NCBI RefSeq assembly: GCF_003473485.1
Contig: NC_053045.1
Location: 57,764,494-57,828,493, forward strand
From: Medicago truncatula
Taxonomy: Eukaryota; Streptophyta; Magnoliopsida; Fabales; Fabaceae
Direction of reading: 5' to 3'
Length of the DNA stretch: 64,000 nt
Positions 49,468 through 61,824 of this stretch are shown one piece after another. Under the pieces are notes generated by a model. That model did no database searches and was not told where the DNA came from. It saw only the letters and a list, made by a program, of their open reading frames with translations. Every line of letters starts with the position of its first letter. The stretch's first letter is position 1. Position numbers and translations under genes: made by a program.

Positions 49468-50832
49468 ATGCTGGAGCGGTGTCTCGGATCTCGCCGTCTC
49501 CGTCAGATGCAGCGCGCATTCCGCCGCGGCACTCTCACCTTCCTCTGTCTCTTCCTCACCGTCATCGTCCTCCGTGGCACAATTGGCGCCGGCAAATTCG
49601 GAACTCCAGAACAAGACCTCAACGAGATCCGTCAACAACTCTACTCACGTGGCCGGCGCGTTGAGCCTCACCGTGTTCTTGAAGAAGTTCAATCCTCCGA
49701 AAACAACAACGATAACAACAACTACGCCACTTTCGATATCACGAAAATCCTCAAAGATGAAGAAGCTGGTGATGATGAAAAACGCGATCCAAACACGCCT
49801 TATACACTTGGTCCAAAAATCTCCGATTGGGATGAACAACGTTCATCGTGGCTGAGTAACAACCCTGATTATCCTAATTTTATAAATCCTAATAAGCCAC
49901 GTGTTCTTTTAGTTACCGGTTCTTCACCTAAACCGTGTGAAAATCCTGTTGGTGATCATTATTTGTTGAAATCGATTAAGAATAAGATTGATTATTGTAG
50001 GCTTCATGGGATTGAGATTTTTTATAACATGGCTTTACTTGATGCTGAAATGGCTGGTTTTTGGGCTAAACTTCCTTTGATCAGGAAGCTATTGTTGTCA
50101 CATCCTGAAGTTGAGTTTTTGTGGTGGATGGATAGTGATGCTATGTTTACTGATATGGCTTTTGAGGTTCCGTGGGAGCGTTATAAGGATCATAATTTTG
50201 TGATGCATGGTTGGAATGAGATGATTTATGATGAGAAGAATTGGATTGGTTTGAATACTGGAAGTTTTTTGTTGAGGAATTGTCAGTGGTCACTTGATAT
50301 TCTTGATGCTTGGGCACCAATGGGACCTAAAGGGAAGATTAGAGATGAAGCTGGGAAGATTCTTACTAGGGAGTTAAAGAATCGACCGGTTTTCGAAGCA
50401 GATGATCAATCTGCTATGGTTTATTTGTTGGCAACTGGGAGGGAACAATGGGGTGGGAAAGTTTATCTTGAGAATCATTATTATTTGCATGGTTATTGGG
50501 GGATTTTGGTTGATAGATATGAAGAGATGATTGAGAATTATCATCCTGGTTTTGGTGATCATAGATGGCCCCTTGTTACTCATTTTGTGGGGTGTAAACC
50601 TTGTGGGAAATTTGGTGATTACCCTGTTGAGAGGTGTTTGAAACAAATGGATCGTGCTTATAATTTTGGTGATAATCAGATATTGCAGATGTATGGTTTT
50701 ACTCATAAGTCACTTGCTAGTAGAAGGGTGAAAAGAGTTAGAAATGAGAGTAGTAATCCTCTTGATGTTAAAGATGAACTTGGATTGCTTCATCCTGCTT
50801 TCAAAGCTATCAAGTTGCCAACTTCTTCTTGA
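49468..50832 (+). CDS. GT34 xyloglucan 6-xylosyltransferase (XXT1/XXT2 type)
   Basis: A single exon encodes 454 residues, close to Arabidopsis XXT1/XXT2 (about 460). The N-terminus MLERCLGSRRLRQMQRAFRR precedes one transmembrane anchor (about 22-40), so it is a type II Golgi protein. A variable Asn/Asp-rich stem follows. The catalytic part starts near 130 with PYTLGPKISDWDEQR and PRVLLVTGSSPKPCENPVGD. The metal- and UDP-binding DSD motif is Asp222-Ser-Asp224 inside FLWWMDSDAMFTDM. HGWNEMIY, GLNTGSFLLRNCQWS, FEADDQSAMVYLL and HFVGCKPCGKFGDYP are further GT34 signatures. The enzyme transfers xylose from UDP-xylose onto the glucan backbone of xyloglucan. The start is the first in-frame ATG and matches the family. 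The sugar linkage is inferred from family members. Confidence 0.95.
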   Translation: MLERCLGSRRLRQMQRAFRRGTLTFLCLFLTVIVLRGTIGAGKFGTPEQDLNEIRQQLYSRGRRVEPHRVLEEVQSSENNNDNNNYATFDITKILKDEEAGDDEKRDPNTPYTLGPKISDWDEQRSSWLSNNPDYPNFINPNKPRVLLVTGSSPKPCENPVGDHYLLKSIKNKIDYCRLHGIEIFYNMALLDAEMAGFWAKLPLIRKLLLSHPEVEFLWWMDSDAMFTDMAFEVPWERYKDHNFVMHGWNEMIYDEKNWIGLNTGSFLLRNCQWSLDILDAWAPMGPKGKIRDEAGKILTRELKNRPVFEADDQSAMVYLLATGREQWGGKVYLENHYYLHGYWGILVDRYEEMIENYHPGFGDHRWPLVTHFVGCKPCGKFGDYPVERCLKQMDRAYNFGDNQILQMYGFTHKSLASRRVKRVRNESSNPLDVKDELGLLHPAFKAIKLPTSS

Positions 50833-51449
50833 TTGTTTTGTTTTTTACAACAGGTTATGATTAGCTTTCACAAGATTCAGCTATTGTTTCCCTTTTCCAT
50901 GATTGCATCCCCACTATACTATGATCTCTTTGCAATCATGTATGTAATTGTTGCTATTCATCTCTTTATTTAATGATCAAATCTGTAATCTTCTATTTAT
51001 TTTGCTTCATCTAATCGTTGTATTAGTATTGGGTTATATTGAATTTTGAAGAGAACAAATAGTCAAATACCCTTCATTTCATATGTACATTTCTTGATTT
51101 CAGTTTAGGGTAATGCTATTATTGGTTATATCACTTTAACTTGTGCAAGTTCATTATAATGGCAACTTTGATAGAGCATTTCTTGTCATGAAGATGGAAG
51201 AATTGGCCATGGTTCTAAAATCATTGCGTTATTGCGATCTATAGATAGATTGGTGGGTTTAGACAAATCTTGTGAAGTAGGTTTTGGATCGGAATATGTT
51301 TCTATCACTTTTTCTTTACGTGGCCAGAAAAAGACTCACTCATTTCTTAATCAATCACTTGCATTCTCTTATATGAGTTATGAACACATCTACTGATGTT
51401 TTTGGTGGAAATCTATCTAATGAATGTAAATATGCAATGCGAACTAAAT
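50833..51449. other. XXT 3' region
   Basis: Probable 3' UTR and short intergenic DNA with no other feature. Confidence 0.4.
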
Positions 51450-51468
51450 AATAGCTGAACGTTGCTCC

Positions 51469-51888
51469 TAATCTCTCCCTCTCCAACAAGCCCTCTTCAT
51501 CTTTTTCTCTTTATTTCAATCCAAATAAGTGATTTTCACATGGATCTAGGTTTTTTTTTTTCTTTGTAATTTCATCATCTAAGTGTGGTGATTTGTTATT
51601 CGTCGTCTTGTGTTGTGTTGTTTGATTTCACGTCTTCGTGCGGACATTTGATTCATATTGAAAGATAGATTGTTCAATCAAATATTTGGGCGTCAACGTT
51701 GCAGATCCGGATGCAATGATATTTCGGTCACTTTAATTTCATCATATATTTTTGTAGGCATTATGTCGTTATATGTTATTAACTTGAATGTTGTGAGTTT
51801 GATTTATCCTTTACGTTTTTAGCGGTGTTGAATGATGTAACCTCTCGATTTAAATGAATGAATATTATTTTATTTTTGTCAAAAAATA
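51469..51888 (+). mobile_element. 5'-truncated LINE 3' tail, 420 bp
   Basis: A 19-bp perfect direct repeat, AATAGCTGAACGTTGCTCC, lies at 51450-51468 and 51889-51907. Between them, the right end reads GAATGAATATTATTTTATTT then TTGTCAAAAAAT, an A-rich terminus like L1-type 3' UTRs in legumes. Long variable TSD plus an A-rich end indicate target-primed retroposition. No reverse transcriptase part remains. Confidence 0.75.
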
Positions 51889-52296
51889 AATAGCTGAACG
51901 TTGCTCCAAATATCTAATAGCTGAAAATTGAAGGGAAAATAAGAAAGTTGCTTCTGATTGAAAATTTTATTATTTAGACATGGTTATAAAAAATGATTTT
52001 TTTTTTTTTTTTAGTTAAGATATAAGTGTGTATTTATGTATTTACTTTTTTTTTTTTTTTTCTGAAGGAGTGTATTTGCTTTATTTTAAATGCAACCTTT
52101 TCATAATTTATTTATATAAAATTTATTACATGTATTGGCTTAAAATTAGTTTGTGGTTACATGTTCGGTCCCTTGTCATCAAAGAAGTGTTGTTTGAAAT
52201 TCTATTTGTTACAGCTAGATCCCTACGTGTCTTTATGGCATATGACAGGGAGATGAACCTGTTCAGACAGATGATGCTAGAAACATACACATATAA

Positions 52297-53198
52297 GAGT
52301 AAATAGGCAAAAACTCCCCTAAATTGTAGCTTTTGTCAAAAACTCCCCTGATTTTTAGAAAACTTCAAAAACCCCTCTGAAATTGTCAAACGCTAGTTAA
52401 TTATCCCCTCCGTTTGTTTTGGCTGTTAAATGACTTTTTTTTTTTTTGGCTTTCTTCATCTTCTTCCTTCCACTTTTTTCATCATCTTCATGAATATTTA
52501 TAAAAAATCCAGAAAAAAATTAAGAAACAACAACCATTAACAACATCATTATCATCTCATTACTAGCTTCTCTTGTTTGTTGATCATTGTTGTTATCCAA
52601 AAGGGTCGTAGCTAAAGATATAGAGACAATTGATGATGATGATCATTGTTGTTGATAATCTCATCGCTGCTCCAAAAAGGAAACCCATTTGAATGAGGGT
52701 TAAAAAGTGATTGATTCTAAAGATTAAGACATGCTATTCAGTGATGATGGAACAGTAACATCATGAGAATGAGAAGAATCGTTGTTGTTGATGTTGTTGT
52801 TCATGCTATTCATCATAAACGTTGTTCTTTTTCCAACAATTTCATGATCTTTTATGTTATTCATTATGTTGTTGATGAATTCAAGAAGGTAACAAACAAG
52901 AGAGAGAGAATCATTAGAAAGTGTGTGATGTTGATGATGATGTTGTTGTTAATGGTTGTTGTTTCTTAAAATTTTTATGGATTTTTTTATGAATATTGTT
53001 GAAGATGATGAAAAAAGTGGAAGGAAGAAGATGAAGAAAGCAAAAAGAAATTAAAAAATAATTATTTAATAGCCAAAATAAATGGAGGGGGTAATTGACT
53101 AACGATTGATAATTTCAGGGGATTTTTGAAGTTTCTTAAAAATTAGGGAATTTTTTGACGAAAGTTACAATTTCAAGAGGATTTTTGCCTATTCACTC
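52297..53198. mobile_element. Mutator-type foldback MITE, 902 bp
   Basis: The ends are inverted (GAGTAAATAGGCAAAAACTC; reversed right GAGTGAATAGGCAAAAATCC). Pairing continues for more than 200 bases and resumes inside with AAGAAACAACAACCATTAAC opposite its reversed partner near 52950. A ten-base duplication, ACACATATAA, flanks it at 52287-52296 and 53199-53208. The frame at 52763-52969 is within the palindrome and is not a gene. Confidence 0.85.
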
Positions 53199-53208
53199 AC
53201 ACATATAA

Positions 53209-54090
53209 TGTTAGATAAATTATTTCTACAACCAATTTTGTACTTGCAATTTTGGGACATCTCTATCGCTATATTCTTATTTTTTAAAGTCAAAATAAAG
53301 AAGAGGATTTTTTAAAAGTTGTATTAAAATGGTTGTATAAATATAATTTTTTTGTAATCTTTAACTATAGAAGTTGAAACTGAAACTTTACGCCATATAT
53401 AAAAGATTTATATGATATTGAACCGAGTAAAGTTGGACTTGGACATTTTAAGTAAATCAAGACTGAAGTTATGTTTGAAAAAGATATACTAGTTGGAATG
53501 GAAGATCTTAATAAAGGTTTGTAAATAGAAACAGAACTTAGTACGTTGACAACAGAAATATTATACAAGGAGGCAAGCCTAGTGGATGGTGCACCAAATC
53601 ACATGGCATTATTTCCCTTGAGAACATATATAAAATGTAAAATTTTCCGATAAGGATCATTTTATGACACTTATTAAAGAATAAAAAAGAAATAAAAGAT
53701 AAATTGTGTTTGAAAATAACATTTTTTTAAATTTTCGAAATGTAAAATACATGAACTTCAAAATAATTCTTTTATACAGGATTCCTTTTATGTTCATCAA
53801 GGATATAATGTGACATAGAGCAATGCTAGCAACACTATTTTTTAACATCATTTATAATACTCACTTTTTTTATTGGTTTAAATCGATGTGGCTCTACACT
53901 TTGAAAATTGAATTCAAATAAAGTGGTGAGATATACATTGATTTCATCCGATAAAAAAGTGAATGCTAAAGAAAGTGTTGAATAACAAGTGTTGCTAACA
54001 TTCCTCTTTAACGTAAAATAAACTCTTGTAGTTGTTGCCTTTTACCTAGAGAAATCCTTATCAAATTTGTCCTTCAATTTATATGTTCAT
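53209..54090. other. Intergenic DNA
   Basis: AT-rich; no gene, defined repeat or RNA recognised. Confidence 0.4.
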
Positions 54091-54095
54091 ATATA

Positions 54096-54440
54096 ATGAG
54101 CATCTTCCTCCTTCCTCGTACTATGATAAATAAGATTGAAAAAAAGCTTAATTCTTATCGGTGTGGACATAACATTGAAAAAAATAGAGGTATGCATTGA
54201 TTCTTGGGAGCGATTTACTCTACACAAAGACTTTGGTGGTATTGGTTTTAAAAACCATAAAGCCTTCAATTTAGCAATGTTTGGTAAACAAGCCTCGAAA
54301 TTAATCTCAAGTCTAAACTCTTTGATTACTAGACTGCTCAAAGTTAGATATTTCCCTACTAATGACTACTTTACATAAAGCATTGGTCACAACCTGATGA
54401 CAGGAAATCTTATATGGTTTTTAGTCCCCTTTTAAAGTCA
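54096..54440 (+). mobile_element. LINE reverse-transcriptase fragment
   Basis: The translation gives MSIFLLPRTMINKIEKKLNS in one frame, then (after a shift near 54200) DFGGIGFKNHKAFNLAMFGK and LITRLLKVRYFP in another. These match the region after the reverse-transcriptase core of plant L1-type elements (the usual wording is GGLGF...AFN.ALL.KQ...L..R.LKARYFP). Ends and target duplication are not visible. It is an old, frameshifted and truncated copy. Confidence 0.75.
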
Positions 54441-55640
54441 TTTTAGAGTTCAAGTAGCAAGTTTATTTGTATTTTAGTAGAGTTTTGTAAAGGATTCAAC
54501 AAAAATGTACAAAAGAGAAAGAAAAAAAAAAGGAAAAAGGAAAATGACATTGAAATCACCCAAATTAGATAATTTATGTCTGTGTTATGCTTTTGACAAG
54601 TTTTACTATTTTAATTATTATAGGACTCGAAGACACTTATGGATAGCATTTGCGAAAAGAAAAATATTGTCTTATATTTTGGTGTCATTATCAATGATTA
54701 CTGACACGTATTAGCTACATATCTTGTGAACTCCAATGAGTCCATGTTAGTTTCATTATGAAACAAACCTATAAAATTGGTTATAGTCTTGTTATGGTGG
54801 CTTCATCATAAGCTAGTTTCCATTTTTTTTAATCAAAGTTACAACATGTATTCAATGGTTAGGACTAAATATGTTGTTTAACTAAACTTTAAAAAATAAG
54901 TAAAAACTGTAGGGTTCAAAATGTTCTCATAAACTTTAAGCAATTCGAGTGGCCTCTCCTCTCATATTATCGGTCCACATTAGTATCTTAAGCAACATGA
55001 CTCAGACGCGAACCTTATTAACCGAGTCATGTTTCTCACACTCCCATGGTCTGTTATCTTCATTCTAGCTAAATTATCATGCGCAATAGGGCAAATGAAT
55101 TATCTTTCAAGCTCTATCTATATTCTATAAATAAAACGCACGTGATCAGTCATGTCACCATCGTCATACAAGGTCCCTCATATAGCTCTAGCAAAGAACA
55201 AATATTTACGCTATTATGTATGTAATGATGTTGTACTAATTGGTGTGATGTCAACGAACGTAATGCACGGACAACTCACTTACACTTACACTCGGAACTG
55301 AACTAGTAAATCTAAGCACTACTAGTAGCGTGGTATAGTCCTACACTACGTACTAGAAAAAATTAAATAAAAACAAAAACTTAGTGAAACATAACTATCT
55401 CCCGCTTTCAAAGGCTCTGTCTTCTTTTCTCTCTCCCTTGGCGGCTCTCAATTTTTCCAAACCCTAGTTCCATCCATTTAAACTACTTCAAACACTTCAC
55501 TTTTTAATACTACAACTACATCGATCATGATTCATCTATGAAATTAACTGTATTTTTTCAATAAACATAGAAAGAAAAATAAAATAAAAAACAATTAAGC
55601 TTGAAAGCAACACTAATTTGGTCGTGTGAGTTAGTGGTGA
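54441..55640. other. Intergenic DNA and PRMT promoter region
   Basis: No gene recognised. The last 250 bases, with CT-rich runs near 55425-55460, are the likely promoter and leader of the PRMT gene. Confidence 0.4.
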
Positions 55641-55643
55641 AAT

Positions 55644-58600
55644 ATGGAGGATTCATCGGAGCAAAATTGGAACAACAGAGAGTTCTCTCTTTTATCGATT
55701 TCCGACCTCTCTTCCGATGCCTCTTCTGTTTCACCCGGAATTGCTAGCTTCAAACCCGACCGTCTCCAAATTCAACCAGAATCTCAACAGATTCCTCTCA
55801 ATTTCGATCTCCAAACTGCCCAGGTTTGTTTTTATAGTTTTCCAATCAAAATTCAATTTTTTTTTTTTTTGTCACCTATGATATAAAAATGTGGTTAATT
55901 TTACTTTTTAATGTTTCTGTTCACATTGAAAGAGAGGATTATTTGCATAGGTATATCTTATAGACTATTAATTTGTGGTTTAACTTCACAGATATTCAAA
56001 TTGGGTGCTGTTAAATCGGTTTGCATTATGGAAGGCTCGGATGTTGCGAAAACGGTATGGACCAGAATCTTAATAACTTTTTTTAGTTATTTAAGGTTGG
56101 AAAATTAATAACGATCTAATGATGTGTTTATATTGGGAGAACCAGAATCTTTATGGTTTAAGGGGTTTGTTGTTTGATGTTTTTTCAGCTAATAAATGTT
56201 TTTTGTCGTATACTCCCGTGAGGTTTTCATATTACAATCGGGTATCGGTAGTATTGTCGTTGAGTAATTTTTCGCTCTGCCGTTTAACAGCGCTACTTTT
56301 GAACCAGGCATCGTATTCTACAGGAGTCACCATCGAGTTTAAAAACGAGGAGGAGTGTGAAGCTTTCCATTCTGCAGTCCAACAATGGATAAAGGAAAAC
56401 AATGTTCAAGGTGCCGCTTTGTAAATGTGTAAACTTTATTGTTGAGTAGCTTCTGATGTGCAGCGTTTTTCCTTAGTATATTGTCATTGCTTAAAAAAAC
56501 ATTATTCTTTGACATGTTTGTAATGATTGTAACATGTTTGTTGTTTGGTTCATTGATTAAAAATTGGTTTGTCTGTTGTAAGTTGGGTAATTTTATTAAA
56601 TACTAGCGAGAAACCTTAGTTCCTGATACGCTGTTAGATGTCTATGCTTGAAAAATGAACCTGTGAAATTTTACTGTTCTGGGATTTTTTCCTTCCTTAA
56701 TTGCAGTATTTCTCATGTTACATTAGACCTCTTTGCTGGGTAGCGTTGATTTTGTGTCTTATATCCTTGACTTTTTCTTCATGTGGCTGGCACTTGAATT
56801 GTTGTATTGACAGCTCAGTCTCCTGCTAAATATTTTTGTTGGTTGTAAATTTTCATTTTTAAGATGGATCACGAGCATAAATACTCTTATGTGTTATTTA
56901 TATTTGTAATTATACATTTCAGTGTTCATTTTGCTGTTTTAAGAAGTTCCTTTTTACTGCATGGACGATCCCTTTCACTATTTATCAGTGAAATACGATA
57001 TAAGTTAGCTATATAATGAATTGAAATTTTTAATCCAGCAGGAAACTTACCAAATGGAACTTTAACAACTTCCAAAAGCAAGTTTGATGAAAAGATAGAG
57101 CCATCTTCTGCAAAAATGTATTTCCATTATTATGGACAACTTCTTCATCAGCAAAATATGTTGCAGGACTATGTGCGAACAGGTTATACCTTGTTGGATT
57201 CTAGCGGTCCTCATTTTTTTTTAAAAATTCTACATATTTTATTGTTACCTGATAAATTCATTCATGATATTGTTTAGGAACTTATTATGCTGCGGTTATT
57301 GAGAACCGTGCTGATTTTACTGGCCGTGTAGTAGTTGATGTGGGTGCTGGTAGCGGTATTTTGTCATTATTTGCTGCTCAGGTAGCTCAACACCTTAATT
57401 GGGCATAAATCTAGTTGTAGCATTTGATAGTGTCATTGACTCTAACTAAATGAATTTTTTTGTTGTTTCAGGCCGGCGCAAAACATGTGTATGCCGTGGA
57501 AGCATCTGAAATGGCAGAATATGCACGCAAACTTATAGCTGGGAACCCAAAACTGGCTCAGCGAATTACAGTGAGATCTGTTTCCTAGTTTTATTGCTAT
57601 AATAATAATTTTGAGTAGCTATCTTATTATTCAAGGAACTATTTTAATATTAATTATTTTATTTAGGTGATTAAAGGTAGAGTTGAGGATGTTGAGTTGC
57701 CAGAGAAAGCAGATATTCTGATCTCGGAACCCATGGGTAAGCTCATATTCTGCCTCCTTTGGTAAATCTGGATAAAGGTGCTGATATTCAGTTTATAATA
57801 CATAGATATAATTTTACATACATATCTATGATGTCTTGTCACATAGTTTATTTGCTGCTTTCAGTGTAGGACTTTTAAGAGAAACTATTGAAAAATATAT
57901 TGAGATTAATGAGCTGGATAGGGATATGATATATGATGGAATATTATGGCGTCGTTTGAACCATGTAGCCGACCCCACTTAGTGGGATAAGACTTGGTTG
58001 TTGCTGTAGTCTAGAACTGCAGGTTAAGTTGCTGCATATAGTTTCAAAATGATAGTGTTTTTTAAGTTGGAAAATCCCTTTGTTGTCATGCAGGCACTTT
58101 GTTAGTTAACGAGAGAATGCTGGAGTCTTATGTCATTGCCAGAGATAGGTTTCTCACTCCTACTGGGAAAATGTTTCCTGGGGTGGGAAGGTAAATTTAA
58201 CTCCTTTCTATGTGTCTTGGAGCTTCTTGCATGTGGGTGTGGCAATACTAACATGATTATGACAATTCTATCAAGGGATGGTTATTGTGAAATAGCCATC
58301 TACCTTTTCAAAATGACATACTTCCATTTAAATTTAATCTTTTTTTCTCCCAATAGTTTTGATAATTCAGTTATTTTTATGAATGTTACCATCTATTGCA
58401 ATTTCAGTGGTCTTTCACAATAATATCCAAAACCTATTTTGTTTAATTACTTTAGCCAAGTATGATTTTTTTCAAGGACTAGATCCTTGTTCTAAATAAT
58501 ATGTTGTTTCACTATGGTATAGGATTTTGTTTGGATAAGCTTAAAAAAGACATTACTATGATGTAGCCTTTAATTTTTTTTTTTTTCCGTTCGAAATATA

Positions 58601-61600
58601 TTTTTGTTGCTCCTCATAGTAATGTCTTTTTTAAGCCTGGTTGCTTAAAAAAGACATCACTAAAATTGCATTTTTCAATTTTTTGGTGGTTACATCTTTT
58701 TTTCTTCTGAAAAACATTTCATTGTCGTCATGTTTTTAAACCCTTTTTAATTTAGAAGTGTTTTTTTCTTTAAAAAAAGTAGAAACAACCAGGCCCCTGA
58801 AATTATACTGTTTTCCTCTGCAGTGTTTGTAATCATCTAATTATTAATTGTCTTCTCCTAACCTTGAATTTATTGCTGGTGTAGGATTCACATGGCACCT
58901 TTCACGGATGAATATTTGTTTATTGAAATTGCGAATAAGGTGTGTAATGTGTTTATATTTGTCTGTATGTGTGTGTTTATTCAGTGAAGAATATTTGTTT
59001 GTTGAAAATGCTAACGAGGTGCATAATTGTATGCCTATGCATGTAGAGACTCCACTTTCACATTTCTTTCATTATATAATACTACTGCTCGTACATCATT
59101 AAAAAGATTGTTTTGCCGCCTGGAGTTGGCGGCAGTTTAAAAAAAGAAGGGCTTATATTTATCAAAGATTTGTCAGGATTGCAAAGAAGCCAGCCTAAAG
59201 CCTCCGTCTCTTACTCAGATTTAATTCAACTGTCTATTCAAATGGATTTCAATAATATTATGAAACTAAACTGTAATTTCTTCCCCTGAATATTATTAAC
59301 AAAGTACCAAAACATTTGCTTTCTTAAACGATGTCACAGTTCATGTTTTAGAATTGCACCATGGATAGCATTCCCATACTGATTTATTAATCTTGCTGCT
59401 TTTCTCATTATTTGTTTCTCTGTGATACTCATTTTTCTTTCTATTTTAAACCAATTGCTATTGTTCAGGCCCTGTTCTGGCAGCAGCAAAACTATTACGG
59501 TGTTGATTTGACACCCTTACACGGGACTGCATTTCAAGGATATTTTTCTCAGGTATTAGACTAGCTTGTTTTTCAGAAATTTATTAAAGGTTACTTGTGG
59601 TTTTCTATGGGAGTAGACATCGTTTGGAAATTGTTGGAGATTATTGTTTGTGTCCAGATTTCTCATTGAACTGAGATTATTTTTAATTTATTTTATTGTT
59701 CATGTATCAAATTTAAAATTATCACCCATTTTTATTTTCTTATAATGCCTGTGGCCATTGTATGTAAGTCACTAAGACTTTAGTTATTTGTTCAGATGAT
59801 AAGTGTTCATATGTAATTACCAACAACTATTTATTAACAATTGTCATTCAAAAATAAACATAATGGTGTTGACTTAGAAATTCACTCTTGAGGTTCAACA
59901 TGGTAATTAGAAATTGATAATGTTTTATGTTGCAGCCAAATTGATCTATAGTTACTAAAATTTTGTAACTAACATGTTTTTTTTCCATTTTTTTACTCAT
60001 AAAGCCTGTGGTGGATGCTTTTGATCCAAGATTGCTAATAGCTCCCCCAATGTTCCATGTACTAGACTTCGGTAAAATGAAGGTAAGAACCAGCTTATCT
60101 TTTTTCCTAAGAGTGTTTTATCCGTGTATTTTACATAGGTCTTTTGGCAGTTGACAATAAAGTTTTCGCAAAATGACAATAATAAGTTCCATCATTAGAT
60201 TTATTTTAATACAATCAACTTCTGTATTGTAACTTTTTTTATGGCTCTGACTTCTGATGATCATTGTATTGTTTTTTGGACTGGATGATGATCATTATTG
60301 AGTTGTTCTTTGGAAGAAGAAAAGCCATCTTTTATTTCTGGCTAGATATCGTTACTTTGTACAAATGGTCTATTGTTGGTTGTGGACTTGATTGCATTGA
60401 TTCCTTATGCTATTCTTTCAATGCTTGAAGTGAAGTTGCCAATGAATTTTGACCAGATCACTCTTTGTTCTGTAGGAAGAAGAATTGTATGAAATTGACA
60501 TTCCTCTGAAATTCATTGCCTCTGTGGGCACAAGAGTACATGGGTTAGCATGTTGGTTTGATGTACTATTCAATGGAAGGTAAACATTTCTCTTTATTAG
60601 TAATAAAAACAAGTTTTTATTCAACTAGGTCTTGTTATTGTTGCTTTCTGTTGATCTGTTTCAATTATTACAAAATTACAGTACTGTGCAAAGGTGGCTT
60701 ACCACTGCTCCTGGTTCACCCACAACTCATTGGTACCAGTTACGCTGTGTTCTCTCTCAGCCAATTTATGTCATGGCAGGGCAGGAAATTACCGGCAGGC
60801 TTCATTTGATTGCCCACAATGCACAGAGTTATACAATATATTTAACATTGTCTGGTTGGTATTTGTATCATTTTTTTTCTTTTATTGCTATATTAGCATG
60901 AGTTGCATCATGTTGTTAATGAGAAAAAAATTAAATTTGCATTAGCTAAAATGTGGGGTCCTGGTGCTGAGCAAGGAGGGATTCTTCAAACATCTTCTTG
61001 TAAGCTTGATCTGAAAGAACCCTACTATAGAATGTCTCAACCACAAGCTTATCCATTAGCCCAAGATCAGCAACCTCAACCACTTGTACAAACACAGGTA
61101 TTGAATTTATTGTTGTGTCTTTCTTTTTCATGCTCACTGTAAATTGAAATTCAAAGTAGAACTTGAAACCAAGGGAAAATCTGGAAGATGAAATTCAGGG
61201 GGGAAGAGGGAGGAAGTGATGTAGGTATTCTTAACAAACATATTTTTTGGTTTTTGACTTGTGTATCCCTTCTGGCTTTGCCATGAGATTTACTTCACCA
61301 CACATTGTTGTGATTGGTTGGTTACAAGGTCCCTTCCGGTATTATTGATGATGGATTATAGTGGCGAGCCAAAAATCCACCATACACATGGTGGATGGAT
61401 GGTGTAATAGCAAATGATCTCTGACTAAGTGATCAAAATTGGGAATAGTTGTTACTCCTTTTTAAAAAGTGTTAATGATTAACTATAATTCACATATATA
61501 TTTAAGACAATAGTTTTTTTCATTATTGGACAATGGACATTTGATTGTTAGAATATATGAAAAACTAGACAAAGTCTTGGCCGCTTTCATCTCTAGTCTG

Positions 61601-61824
61601 TTGGATAAACTGAATCGAGTTTCATAGCAAATCAATCCACTTTACGAAGTACAGGGGTTTAATTGTTTTCAGGCTTTTAGTTTTTACTGCATCAATGTTG
61701 TCAGTGACCCTTACTTTTACAGGATATACATATACAATCTCAGGAATTGGATGAACCAGAAATAATGCAACAACTTTCGCCTAATTCATGTGCTCAGATT
61801 GATTCGCTGATGCAGAAGATTTAA
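55644..61824 (+). CDS. PRMT4: Protein arginine methyltransferase 4 (CARM1-like)
   Basis: Fifteen GT-AG exons total 1605 bases and 534 residues: 55644-55823, 55992-56054, 56308-56410, 57042-57182, 57278-57381, 57472-57570, 57667-57736, 58094-58190, 58885-58939, 59469-59552, 60005-60082, 60476-60579, 60682-60854, 60946-61097, 61723-61824. An N-terminal PH-like region precedes the core. The core has motif [22 protein letters not shown]-binding VDVGAGSG (182-189), the double-E loop [17 protein letters not shown] (Glu251, Glu260), and the THW loop PTTHWYQ (about 406-412). A Gln-rich tail ends SLMQKI. This is a type I enzyme making asymmetric dimethylarginine on histone H3 and other proteins. The plant PRMT4a/4b pair acts in flowering time and stress. 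Exon 4 has a NAGNAG acceptor, and a partial duplicate of exon 9 lies in the next intron. Confidence 0.94.
58539..58661. repeat. Hairpin plus third copy in PRMT intron 8
   Basis: Bases 58539-58561 and 58614-58636 are perfect inverted partners (23 bp). A third, slightly changed copy in the first orientation starts at 58643 (GCTTAAAAAAGACATCACT). This resembles a small MITE with a partial duplication. Confidence 0.65.
58986..59029 (+). pseudogene. Decayed duplicate of PRMT exon 9 end
   Basis: Bases 58986-59029 resemble 58908-58950 (exon 9 end plus donor) at about 36 of 43 positions by eye. It would read [12 protein letters not shown] against [12 protein letters not shown]. It lies 46 bases beyond exon 9 and has no acceptor of its own, so it is probably silent. 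Confidence 0.6.

Noticed and set aside
49272-49664. 130-codon frame overlapping the XXT start
   Set aside because: It begins with a non-ATG codon and overlaps a well-supported GT34 coding region in another frame.
13610-50832. A biosynthetic gene cluster for cell-wall sugars
   Set aside because: Only two related enzymes among unrelated genes, separated by about 34 kb; kept as a low-interest linkage note.
52763-52969. 68-codon frame
   Set aside because: It falls inside a palindromic Mutator-type element and is Val/Met-rich repeat translation.
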